Source of the DNA: Paraflavitalea pollutisoli | GTDB taxonomy: Bacteria > Bacteroidota > Bacteroidia > Chitinophagales > Chitinophagaceae | Reading direction: 5' to 3' | Assembly (NCBI RefSeq): GCF_029360705.1 | Contig: NZ_JARKMX010000014.1 | Span: 186,001 to 250,000, forward strand | Length of the DNA stretch: 64,000 bases | Part shown: positions 1-7,870 of the stretch, piece after piece | Layout: each line of letters opens with the position of its first letter | Numbering within the stretch: position 1 is the stretch's first letter | Made by a program: the position numbers and the translations under genes | The notes under the pieces: model-generated | Seen by the model: the letters and a program-made list of their open reading frames with translations, nothing else | What the model was told of the DNA's origin: nothing | Database searches by the model: none

Positions 1-1
1 T

Positions 2-409
2 TCCTCTATGGGCGGCCTCTTCACCCCCGATGGCTATGGCATCTATGTGTCGACCAAGCATGCACTGGAAGCTGTTGCAGAAGCAATGTCTTCCGAATTG
101 AAACCCTACAATATCCAGGTGCAGACCATCAACCCGGGCGCGTATCTGACTGGATACAACGAAACCATGGCCGACAACCCCTTCCGTTGGCTCGACGACA
201 GCAAGAACTTCACCAAGCGGGCCGATATGCGTGCCACCTTCGATTCGCTACTGGGTACACCTCAAGGCCGTCTCGATCCCAAAGAAATGATCGACGCGAT
301 CATTCGCATCGTACCATCCGAAAAAGGCAAGTTCCGCAACGTGGTACCACAATTCGTGGAGGATATGCTGAAAGATCATCAACAGAAAGCCTGGGAGGTG
401 ACTATTTAA
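2..409 (+). CDS. SDR family oxidoreductase, C-terminal part (5' end outside window)
   Basis: This is the C-terminal 135 or so residues of a short-chain dehydrogenase/reductase; the reading frame is open to the left edge, so the cofactor-binding N-terminus lies outside the window. The visible part begins just before the catalytic Y-x-x-x-K element, seen as YVSTK, followed by the usual helix (ALEAVAEAMSSEL) and the INPGAYLTG stretch that closes the NAD(P) pocket in classical SDRs. The substrate cannot be inferred. The next two genes follow on the same strand with short gaps, so it may be first in an SDR, NTF2-like and DoxX-like unit. The Met at position 8 is internal, not a start. Confidence 0.9.
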   Translation, partial: SSMGGLFTPDGYGIYVSTKHALEAVAEAMSSELKPYNIQVQTINPGAYLTGYNETMADNPFRWLDDSKNFTKRADMRATFDSLLGTPQGRLDPKEMIDAIIRIVPSEKGKFRNVVPQFVEDMLKDHQQKAWEVTI

Positions 410-517
410 AAAAGGCTTGCGCTACGAAACGATTCCCGGCAACCGAACTGAAGCATATGCATACGGTGCAGAGGATTTAAGTTGTCCGGGGATCTTTTTC
501 CCACCATACTATTTCAT

Positions 518-1012
518 ATGCAATACCCACATCAGCCGGTAAAGCGGTGCAGCATACTCACCATCCTGTTGCTGATCATCGCACTACCCGCCTTTACACA
601 ACATACCATGAACAATAAAACATTGATCAAGGAGGCCTTCGAAAAGTGGGCCAAAGGCACAGGTTCTTTTTTCGACCTGTTGGCCCCCGATGTGGTCTGG
701 ACGATCACTGGAAAAAGCGCCATTGCGAAGACCTATACCAGCAAAACACAATTCATACAGGAAGCCATCGACCCGCTCAATCGCCGCTTTAGTCATAAAA
801 TTGTTCCTACCGTTAAAGGTATCTATGCAGAAGCCGATATCGTCATTGCCCTTTGGGAAGGCAATGCCGTCGCTTCCGACGGCAAACCCTATACCAATAC
901 CTATTCCTGGTACATGAAGATCAGTGGAGGCCGCATCGTTGCAGTGACCGCTTTCTTTGAAAGCAAAGACCTCGACGATATCTGGTACCGGATACCTGAC
1001 CCGCAGCAATAA
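518..1012 (+). CDS. Secreted NTF2-like (SnoaL-type) protein
   Basis: A 164-residue protein with a probable signal peptide (ILTILLLIIALPAFT, ending near residue 28) and a single NTF2/SnoaL-like fold domain. The features that show this are the FEKWAKGTGSFFDLLAPDVVWTI-type opening, the middle V-I-A-L-W-E-G strand and the YSWYMKISGGRIVAVTAFFE hairpin typical of small cone-shaped NTF2 proteins. The ATG at 518 is preferred because it places a positively charged n-region before the hydrophobic core; an in-frame TTG at 482 would bury it. Family members may be steroid isomerase-like enzymes or ligand-binding proteins, so the activity is open. It lies 28 bases before the DoxX-like gene and is probably cotranscribed with it. 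Confidence 0.8.
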   Translation: MQYPHQPVKRCSILTILLLIIALPAFTQHTMNNKTLIKEAFEKWAKGTGSFFDLLAPDVVWTITGKSAIAKTYTSKTQFIQEAIDPLNRRFSHKIVPTVKGIYAEADIVIALWEGNAVASDGKPYTNTYSWYMKISGGRIVAVTAFFESKDLDDIWYRIPDPQQ

Positions 1013-1040
1013 ACTTTTTTCACCAACTCAATACAACAAC

Positions 1041-1424
1041 ATGCGCAGTACAAAACTGGTTTATTACATCACCACCGCCCTGGTATCGTTGATGATGACG
1101 TATGCAGCGATCAGTTATTGCATCGATCCCAACCTTGAAGCGGCCTTTGATCACCTGGGCTTTCGGGCATATTTCCGCATTGAGCTGGCCATTGCGAAAA
1201 TGATAGGCGTAGCACTGCTATGGTTGCCCGTTGCCGCCTGGATCAGGGAATGGACCTATGCAGCCTTTACCATCGTTTTTATCTCAGCTTTCATTTCCCA
1301 CACCGCCATGGGCGATCCACTCATGGCCAGGATCATGCCCATCATTTTTCTCGTGCTACACCTCGCCTCGTATGTTTCCTGGCGTATACTTCGGTATACC
1401 CCGGATACAGGCAAACCGTATTGA
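1041..1424 (+). CDS. DoxX-like family membrane protein
   Basis: A 127-residue inner-membrane protein with four predicted hydrophobic segments, at about residues 6-24, 45-63, 70-88 and 93-113. It resembles the DoxX-like group: an FRAYFRIELAIAKMIGVALLW segment with a small polar helix break, then HTAMGDPLMARIMPIIFLVLHLASY. Such proteins often sit beside SDR or NTF2-like genes and AraC or other regulators in Bacteroidota, as here; their biochemical role is not settled. The ATG at 1041 was chosen over an upstream in-frame start at 957, which would overlap the previous gene and add a non-membrane tail. An AraC regulator follows after an inverted-repeat region. Confidence 0.78.
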   Translation: MRSTKLVYYITTALVSLMMTYAAISYCIDPNLEAAFDHLGFRAYFRIELAIAKMIGVALLWLPVAAWIREWTYAAFTIVFISAFISHTAMGDPLMARIMPIIFLVLHLASYVSWRILRYTPDTGKPY

Positions 1425-1455
1425 TCGTACCAAAACTATCCATCACCATGTATTA

Positions 1456-1540
1456 CCTGCACGTTGTTGCGCTCACAGATTCCTACTTAGCGCCTTTTCG
1501 GTATGGGTTATACAGCCCATAGAGCGCGGCAACGTGCAGG
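1456..1540. repeat. Imperfect inverted repeat around a small ORF upstream of the AraC gene
   Basis: Arms of 19 bases at 1456-1474 and 1522-1540 (CCTGCACGTTGTTGCGCTC against its near-complement) match at 17 of 19 positions. The inner part holds a small hairpin, ATGGG/CCCAT at about 1503-1520. The left arm lies inside a 24-codon ORF (1449-1523) that starts MYY, as the downstream AraC protein does, and shares the 12 bases CCATGTATTACC with the AraC start. It may be a leader, a regulator site or a remnant of a partial duplication of the AraC 5' end. Confidence 0.5.
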
Positions 1541-1559
1541 TGATCAATAACCATCAACC

Positions 1560-2414
1560 ATGTATTACCAAGCTGTTGCACCCACTCCTACAAACATCCT
1601 GCCCGCCTGCACCATTGCCCGCCTTACCACGTCTGGCAGTACAGACCACCAACCCTTTTCGCAGGTCACCGGACCGCAACAATACACCTTGCTCTGGATA
1701 CAGGAGGGAAACGGGCAGATCAGCCTGGATACTGATCGGCTTACCATCTATCCTCAACACATCTATTGCCTGCGTCCCGGCCAGCGCGTACAGGTCACCC
1801 ATTCCGACATGGAAGGCTGGCAACTTACTTTTCGCAAAGAATTTCTCGACCTGGTTGACAAAGGAGCGTCGTCCTTTGTGCATGGCGTATTGCTCCACCA
1901 CTTTTGCGGCCGGCCAGCCATTCAGTTATCCCCGACCCTGGTGCCGCTGCTCGACTCCCTGATCAGCCAGATGCAACAAGAACAACATGGGCAGGATGTG
2001 TTACGACAGGAGGTGGTCCGCAATCTCCTGCGCCTCTTCATCATCTACCTGTGCAGGCATTGCGACACCATGCCCCCTTTGCCGGAAAACACCCGGCGTG
2101 CAGATATGGTCACCCATTTTTTTCAACTGGTCGAACAGCATTTTGTAACCCACAAAAAAGTTAATGAGTATGCATCCCTGCTGGGCATTACGCCCAACTA
2201 CCTCAATGCTATCGTACGCGAGCACTCCGGCTTCTCCCCCAGCTACCATATTCAACAACGAATCGTGCTCGAAGCAAAACGACAGGCACTGTACGAACGC
2301 GATAGCATGAAAGAGATTGCCTATGCCCTCGGCTTCTGCAACCCCGCGCATTTCAGCAAGTATTTCAAGAGTACCACCGGTATCAATTTCACCACGTTTA
2401 AACGATCAGCATAA
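1560..2414 (+). CDS. AraC family transcriptional regulator
   Basis: A 284-residue regulator with an N-terminal cupin-like sensing region (about residues 20-110) and a C-terminal AraC DNA-binding domain with two helix-turn-helix units (about 190-284). The second half is diagnostic: VNEYASLLGITPNYLNAIVRE, the first recognition helix, then MKEIAYALGFCNPAHFSKYFK, where the A-x-x-L-G-F and F-S-x-x-F-K signature matches the family. The inducer is unknown. It lies downstream of the SDR/NTF2/DoxX genes on the same strand and is a reasonable candidate for their regulator. The ATG at 1560 repeats the start context seen at 1449. Short GC-rich hairpins follow the stop. Confidence 0.92.
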   Translation: MYYQAVAPTPTNILPACTIARLTTSGSTDHQPFSQVTGPQQYTLLWIQEGNGQISLDTDRLTIYPQHIYCLRPGQRVQVTHSDMEGWQLTFRKEFLDLVDKGASSFVHGVLLHHFCGRPAIQLSPTLVPLLDSLISQMQQEQHGQDVLRQEVVRNLLRLFIIYLCRHCDTMPPLPENTRRADMVTHFFQLVEQHFVTHKKVNEYASLLGITPNYLNAIVREHSGFSPSYHIQQRIVLEAKRQALYERDSMKEIAYALGFCNPAHFSKYFKSTTGINFTTFKRSA

Positions 2415-2428
2415 GCAGCGACGACAGT

Positions 2429-2478
2429 ACTCCCGAAATACCGGGAGTTCTATCGGGACCACTCCCGGCATATCGGGA
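2429..2478. terminator. Tandem ACTCCCG hairpins after the first AraC gene
   Basis: Two adjacent hairpins share the same left arm: ACTCCCG/CGGGAGT at 2429-2448 and TCCCG/CGGGA at 2463-2478, with a further CGGGA copy between. An A-rich rather than T-rich run follows, so a Rho-independent terminator is only likely for the region as a whole; a small repeat element or mRNA stabiliser fits equally well. Confidence 0.4.
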
Positions 2479-2579
2479 TATGAAAAAAAGGAACAGGTGT
2501 AAATAGTTGAGCGGTAGGTGCTCATGCTTACGGCACAGGCTTTGGAAAAGTATAGTAAAGCCACTAAAGGCAGCTAAAA

Positions 2580-3467
2580 ATGGCAAGTATGTACAACCAA
2601 ACAATTGCATCCGCAGGTAACACACCTACCAAACAACTACTATCCACAGTCATCCAATACCGGAAAGACCAGGAAGGACAATGCTACCTCGAAGAAAATA
2701 CCATCTTATACGTGTGCCGGGGGCGGTGGCGGATCGAACACGGCGCTACAATGCTGGAGGTGAATACCGGGCAACTCGTTTTGTTACACCAGCATCGGCT
2801 CATCAGGTACCGGGTGGTGCAGGAAGAGGCATTGGAAGCGCCTGCCTTTTTATTGCTCACCCTTTGCGGTTCGGTAGTTAGGGACTTCGTGAAGCAGGCA
2901 CACCTGCAAGCAGTAACACCTCCAACGCCTGGCAATATGGTCTTGCACGAACCCAGCGTTCGGGTAAGTGCATGTTTACAATCAGTAGAAGCTTATTTTC
3001 GCCAGGGTGTATCGATGACCGACGCACTTATCCGTCTTAAAATACAGGAGTTCCTGTATTGCTTACCTGGTAGTATGGCCGACCAGTCCTTGCTGCAGCT
3101 GATACTCGACCTGCGCCAAAACTACCCCTGCAACATCACCACTGTGGTGGAAGAGAACCTGACCAACACCATTACGCTGGGTCAGCTGGCCAGGATGTCG
3201 GGACGTAGCCTATCCAGCTTTCGCAGGGATTTCCTGGCAATCTACAACATGCCGCCCTCCAGGTGGATCCGCCTGCAGCGCCTCGAAAAATCATTGCAGC
3301 TACTGGCCAGCACCCGGATGTCGGTCACCGATATTTGCTATACCCTGGGCTTCGAGAATATCGCCCATTTTTCCCGCCTGTTCAAATCGCATTTTGGCAT
3401 ACCGCCTTCTGCTTGTCGCACTACGGCCAATACGCAACCGCTAGCCGCTACCATGGGCGAGGCCTGA
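2580..3467 (+). CDS. AraC family transcriptional regulator (ExsA-like architecture)
   Basis: A 295-residue AraC-type protein with an N-terminal cupin-like part (about 30-130: the RGRWRIEHGATMLEVNTGQLVLL strands), a linker, and a C-terminal DNA-binding domain (about 190-285). The helix-turn-helix pair is clear: ITLGQLARMSGRSLSSFRRDF, then VTDICYTLGFENIAHFSRLF, with the GF-x-x-x-x-H-F-S-R-x-F-K signature. The long N-terminal part resembles ExsA-like regulators that sense proteins or small ligands, but no partner is encoded nearby. Start codons at 2580 and 2589 are both possible. It converges on the response regulator gene with only 44 bases between stops. Confidence 0.9.
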   Translation: MASMYNQTIASAGNTPTKQLLSTVIQYRKDQEGQCYLEENTILYVCRGRWRIEHGATMLEVNTGQLVLLHQHRLIRYRVVQEEALEAPAFLLLTLCGSVVRDFVKQAHLQAVTPPTPGNMVLHEPSVRVSACLQSVEAYFRQGVSMTDALIRLKIQEFLYCLPGSMADQSLLQLILDLRQNYPCNITTVVEENLTNTITLGQLARMSGRSLSSFRRDFLAIYNMPPSRWIRLQRLEKSLQLLASTRMSVTDICYTLGFENIAHFSRLFKSHFGIPPSACRTTANTQPLAATMGEA

Positions 3468-3511
3468 AGATTGACCAAAAGAGGTTTCGCTTAAACAACT
3501 ACCGAGAATGT

Positions 3512-4912
3512 CTAATCTGGTTTGATGTAATCGCTTTTCTGTATGCCCAGTCTTTTCATTTTCGACTCCAGGGTGGAGGGGGCTAATTGAAGGAGTTCAG
3601 CGGCTCCCTGGTGACCACTGATCTTGCCCTGGGCTTTACGCAGGGCTTGCAGGATATAGGCCCGCTCATATTCCATCCAGGATTTGATCTCAGACGTTTC
3701 GGCCACGGCAGGTTCAGCGGGCTGCGAACGGATGCCAAAATAGATGGATGTTTCCGGTTGGTCGGGACCGAGCAGAACCATGCGCCGCATGGTATTTTCC
3801 AATTCGCGGATATTGCCGGGCCAGTGATAGTTGACCAGTTTATCGGCCAGTGTCGGTGACAGCGTAAACGGGGCTTTACCTTCCTGCCGGGAAAACAGCT
3901 GGATGAAGTGGTCGGCCAGCAACAGGATGTCTTCCTGGCGGTGGCGCAGGGCAGGTACCTGGATAGGAAATACATTGAGGCGGTAATAGAGGTCCATGCG
4001 AAACCGACCGGCAGCTACTTCCTGCTCGAGGTTGCGGTTCGTAGCAGCCACAATGCGCACATCTACCTGGATGGTTTGTTTGCCGCCTATGCGCTCGATC
4101 TCTTTTTCCTGCAAGACCCGTAACAGTTTGGCTTGTACCGCCGGCGGCATTTCGCCGATCTCATCGAGAAAGAGGGTACCTTTTTCGGCCTGCTCAAATT
4201 TACCGGTTGTTTTGGCCACCGCGTCGGTGAAGGCGCCTTTCTCGTGACCGAAGAGGATCGATTCGATCAAGGTGACCGGCATGGCGGCACAGTTGACTTT
4301 TATCAAGGGATATTGGCTCCGTGGCGACATGGCATGGATGGTTTCCGCCATCTTTTCTTTGCCGGTTCCACTTTCGCCCAGGATCAGCACGGAGGTCGAT
4401 GAGGGGGCCACGATCCGGATATGCTCCATGGCTTGTTGCAGGGTGCTGCTTTGGCCTACAATATTCGGGAGTGGCTGCGGGTTAGTCCTGGCTGGCGCAT
4501 TCGCCCCGGTTGTTGCTGCCTGTTGCTGCTTCATGGCTTCGATGCCATGACTGTGCTGGTACAGGGCGATCTCCAGCATGACTAGCACATCGCGTTCCCG
4601 GAAAGGCTTCACCAGAAAACCGGAAGGCCTGGTTTCCTTGGCGGCATCCAGGGTGACTTTATCGGAATTAGCAGAAATAAAGAGGAAGGGGATATTGCGC
4701 GTGCGAAGGCTCCGGGCCAGCTCAATTCCTGTTTGCGGACCTTTCAGGTAAATGTCAACCAACACAAAGTCTGGACTATCCTGGTCGAGCATCGCGAGCG
4801 CTACCGGAACCGATTTGGCAATGCCAGCCACTTCGTAACCTGCCTTCACCAACAGCCGTTCGAGGTTGGTCGCTTCAATGAATTCGTCTTCTACTATTAA
4901 TACTTTTTTCAT
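3512..4912 (-). CDS. NtrC-type response regulator (receiver, AAA+, Fis-like HTH)
   Basis: A 466-residue sigma54 activator-type response regulator. Counting from the Met at 4912 it has a receiver domain with D53 as phosphoacceptor and K102, an AAA+ domain with Walker A GESGTGKE (179-186), Walker B GTLFLDE (245-251) and the R-x-D-L-Y-Y-R-L finger region near 305-312, and a C-terminal Fis-like helix-turn-helix. The sigma54-contact loop reads GAFTDA (226-231) in place of the canonical GAFTGA, which may alter or weaken contact with the sigma factor. The start at 4912 puts MKKVLIVEDE at the N-terminus as usual for receivers; an ATG at 4945 is also in frame. It diverges from a TPR histidine kinase, a plausible partner. 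Confidence 0.93.
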   Translation of the reverse strand: MKKVLIVEDEFIEATNLERLLVKAGYEVAGIAKSVPVALAMLDQDSPDFVLVDIYLKGPQTGIELARSLRTRNIPFLFISANSDKVTLDAAKETRPSGFLVKPFRERDVLVMLEIALYQHSHGIEAMKQQQAATTGANAPARTNPQPLPNIVGQSSTLQQAMEHIRIVAPSSTSVLILGESGTGKEKMAETIHAMSPRSQYPLIKVNCAAMPVTLIESILFGHEKGAFTDAVAKTTGKFEQAEKGTLFLDEIGEMPPAVQAKLLRVLQEKEIERIGGKQTIQVDVRIVAATNRNLEQEVAAGRFRMDLYYRLNVFPIQVPALRHRQEDILLLADHFIQLFSRQEGKAPFTLSPTLADKLVNYHWPGNIRELENTMRRMVLLGPDQPETSIYFGIRSQPAEPAVAETSEIKSWMEYERAYILQALRKAQGKISGHQGAAELLQLAPSTLESKMKRLGIQKSDYIKPD

Positions 4913-5407
4913 TTGGTTGAATTGGGCCCTGTTGTTGCGATCCATTGAACTTAGCTATTTACTGGTCAAATTTAATTCCTTTACGAGCTAACCTGATGGA
5001 GCGGTTGCCAATTCTGGTATTTTATTATATAAGTCGAGGAACGCATGAAAAAGCTTTGGTATGACAAGAGGCGTCACAGTGAAAAACCGGCTGATAAATA
5101 TGACCTGGATAAGGAAATTCAAGGGCGAGGGCAGGATACCTGAAATGGATAGCATCAGTTTTCTAGAGGGGGCTGCGCGAAAAATAGCTCTCGAGCCGGG
5201 AACGCTAAGATACGATTTCCAGGCAGCCAGCTCAACATTTAATGCCCAACTTAATGCCATAAATCGTATTTTAGAAGCACTTAACGCACATCCAATCTAT
5301 CCAACTTACCCGTTCCCTCTGAGTATGGCTTCCCGACATCAATCCGTCTACCTATCGCCCTTAGATAAGCCTTATCTGTTCAACTGTTACCATTTAACAC
5401 TTCTAGT
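4913..5407. other. Intergenic region between divergent regulator and kinase genes
   Basis: About 490 bases without a convincing gene. Open frames here lack a recognisable domain, good start context or codon pattern like the neighbours. It should hold the promoters of both the NtrC-type regulator (leftward) and the TPR kinase (rightward). No strong inverted repeat or sigma54-type GG-N10-GC element was confidently identified by eye. Confidence 0.6.
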
Positions 5408-7816
5408 ATGCGTGCAATCCACGTCGCATTGGGTCTAGCTGTCCATTTTATCGTATTGGTGAGCTACGGCCAGTTTATTCCTGGTGGCATGGTTATAAAA
5501 CAAGAGCGGGTCCCAGGCCTGCTAAACCAGCTACACAATACGCTTACAAACACCCAACGAGCAGAAGTACTACTGGAACTCAGTTCTGCTTACCTGTATA
5601 GGCAGAAGACAGCCAAGAATGACGTTGACAGCGGAATGTTGTACGCCAGGCAATTGACAGAGCTGGCGTATCTAATGAAAAGTACCCACTATCAACAGCA
5701 GGGGCTTTTATTAACCGCCCTTTTGCGCATGGAATACCAGGACTTTGCTGGTGCCGAAAAATTACTGCGCGGCATGAATGATACCATGCAGGTAAAAATG
5801 CTTATCTGCCTGTCTGACCATTTTTACGCAAAAGCAAATACATCGCCGCTGGAACGCAGTCACGTCGACCAGGCTACCCGCTACGCGGAAATGGCGCTAC
5901 CACTAGTAACCAAGACGAAAGTTCATATAAAGCGTATGGCCAGGGTGCTGGAAATTGCAGCTGACAAATACCGGCTCCTGCATCTAATGCCGCAAGTAGA
6001 AAAATACTCGCTGATGGTGCTGCAATGCAGGGACGGCAAGGGCTTCCCTTCGACAGCCGTGGTATACAGCATCCTGAGTATCCAATATACCCTGGAAGGT
6101 AATTTTTTCAAAGCCATGGAATACGGCCAAACGGCCGAAAAATCATTGACTAAAAGCAGCACCGCCGATGAAGTCGCTAACGTATACAATAGTCTGGGGA
6201 GTCTAAGCGCCGTACAAGAGCGACCTGAAAGAGTATTGTATTATTATGGTAAATTATTAGAAAACCCAATGCCCTATGCAAAGGTGCCAGGCTTTTATGG
6301 TGCTGTTGCGACCTATAGCGCCAATCTGCAAAAGCTCGGCCGCATCGATGAAGTAATACCCTTCCTGCAAAAAATGCAAAAAATGGTACCTCCAGCATCT
6401 GATGTAAATAAATACTACGCTTGTCTGGCATGGGGTCGTTGTTATCGCGAACTGAAGCAATTTGAACAGGCAGAAAAATACTTTAAAGAAGGGATAAAAC
6501 ATGCCGAAGCAGCGCGCATAGCGACCGGGGCGATCAGTTACCACCTAGGTATTCTATATTTCGAGTCTGATCAACCCGAAAAGGCAGTCACCACCCTTCA
6601 GTTTGCAGAAACCAACATGCGTGCCGAAAACAACCCCTTGATCGCGCAGAATTACAGCTATCTGTCCAAAGCACAAGCGGCAGTAGGAAAGTACGAAGAA
6701 GCTTATAGAAACCTGGTGAAAGGGAAAACCCTATCGGATTCATCATTTACTGCCAGCAGGGCACGCCTTACAGACGAATTGGAAACGCAATACGAAGTGC
6801 AGAAAAAAGAAGCAGACCTGCGTCAGAAAGAGCAAAACATACAAGCCTTGCACCTGGATGCTGCCACCCTGAAGCAGGATGCCCTGTTGAAAGATGCGGC
6901 ATTAAAGCAGGCAGCGCTTGAGCAGCGGCAGAAAGATATAGAGCTGCAATTGCGGGAAAAGGACGTGAAAGGGTTAAAATTGGATAAGGAGCTTCGTGAC
7001 AATATCATCCACCAAGCGGAGGTGAGAAAACACGTTACCTGGCTGATCATGGGATTGATGGGAGTCATCTTAGCCCTTTTGGGCTGGCTGTTTTGGTCGA
7101 AAATAAAGAGCAATAAAAAGATTGCCGGTCAAAATGGGCAGCTGCAGCAACTGGTCGCTGACAAGGTGTGGCTCCTAAAAGAAATGCACCATCGCGTCAA
7201 GAACAACCTGCAAACGATCGTGAGCCTGTTGGAGCTTCAATCTTCACATCTTCAGCATGACGCACTCGAGGCGATCCAACATTCACAATCCCGCATCTTT
7301 GCGATGTCATTGATACACCAGAAACTGTATCAGTCAGACGATACCAAAACGATTGACATGGCCGACTATGTTCCGGAACTGGTATGTTACCTGGAACAAA
7401 GCTTCCATAGCGACCAAAAGATCCGCATCATTTTAGACATCGATCACACTGCCTTAATCGTCAATGAAGCCGTATGCCTGGGGCTTGTCATCAATGAGGC
7501 AGTGACCAATGCTATGAAGTATGCATTCACAGAAGACAGGACAGGAGAGATCAGCATTCGCCTCAAAGCAATCCGGACAGATGAATTTGAACTGGTGATT
7601 GCAGACAACGGGCGAGGTCTGCCCAACAACTTCAATTTTCACCAATCCAATTCCATTGGCTTCAAACTAATCAGGGGGCTGAGCGATCAGCTGGAGGCTG
7701 CTATAGCTATTGAAAACGACAATGGACTAAAGATCACGGTCTCCAAGATACCTACCCTTCGGGTCCACAAAGTAAAAGCCATGGAAAAGGGCCTGGAGCA
7801 GCAACTGGCGGGATAG
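5408..7816 (+). CDS. TPR sensor histidine kinase, HisKA_2 family
   Basis: An 802-residue membrane kinase. Residues 1-22 form a signal peptide; about 35-460 is a chain of TPR-like helix pairs (for example EKYFKEGIKHAEAARIATGAI), placing the sensor in the periplasm. A charged coiled coil (about 465-540) leads to one transmembrane segment (HVTWLIMGLMGVILALLGWLF). The cytoplasmic part has the HisKA_2 dimerisation motif EMHHRVKNNLQT with H595 as likely phosphoacceptor, and a HATPase_c domain with N-box NEAVTNAMKY and G1 box ADNGRGLP. Ligand unknown. It lies divergent to the NtrC-type regulator and converges on a close paralogue, so the two kinases may feed one regulator. Confidence 0.92.
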   Translation: MRAIHVALGLAVHFIVLVSYGQFIPGGMVIKQERVPGLLNQLHNTLTNTQRAEVLLELSSAYLYRQKTAKNDVDSGMLYARQLTELAYLMKSTHYQQQGLLLTALLRMEYQDFAGAEKLLRGMNDTMQVKMLICLSDHFYAKANTSPLERSHVDQATRYAEMALPLVTKTKVHIKRMARVLEIAADKYRLLHLMPQVEKYSLMVLQCRDGKGFPSTAVVYSILSIQYTLEGNFFKAMEYGQTAEKSLTKSSTADEVANVYNSLGSLSAVQERPERVLYYYGKLLENPMPYAKVPGFYGAVATYSANLQKLGRIDEVIPFLQKMQKMVPPASDVNKYYACLAWGRCYRELKQFEQAEKYFKEGIKHAEAARIATGAISYHLGILYFESDQPEKAVTTLQFAETNMRAENNPLIAQNYSYLSKAQAAVGKYEEAYRNLVKGKTLSDSSFTASRARLTDELETQYEVQKKEADLRQKEQNIQALHLDAATLKQDALLKDAALKQAALEQRQKDIELQLREKDVKGLKLDKELRDNIIHQAEVRKHVTWLIMGLMGVILALLGWLFWSKIKSNKKIAGQNGQLQQLVADKVWLLKEMHHRVKNNLQTIVSLLELQSSHLQHDALEAIQHSQSRIFAMSLIHQKLYQSDDTKTIDMADYVPELVCYLEQSFHSDQKIRIILDIDHTALIVNEAVCLGLVINEAVTNAMKYAFTEDRTGEISIRLKAIRTDEFELVIADNGRGLPNNFNFHQSNSIGFKLIRGLSDQLEAAIAIENDNGLKITVSKIPTLRVHKVKAMEKGLEQQLAG

Positions 7817-7870
7817 CTCATGCTTTCGTAGCTCGTAATCCCGCACCAAACCGACATCAAAAATTTCATG

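Noticed and set aside
5061-5438. 125-codon plus-strand frame upstream of the TPR kinase
   Set aside because: No family resemblance, overlaps the kinase start, and sits in a divergent promoter region.
7808-7844. GCGGGAT/ATCCCGC hairpin between the two convergent TPR kinases as a terminator
   Set aside because: The loop is 23 bases, no U-tract follows on either strand, and the left arm overlaps the stop codon.
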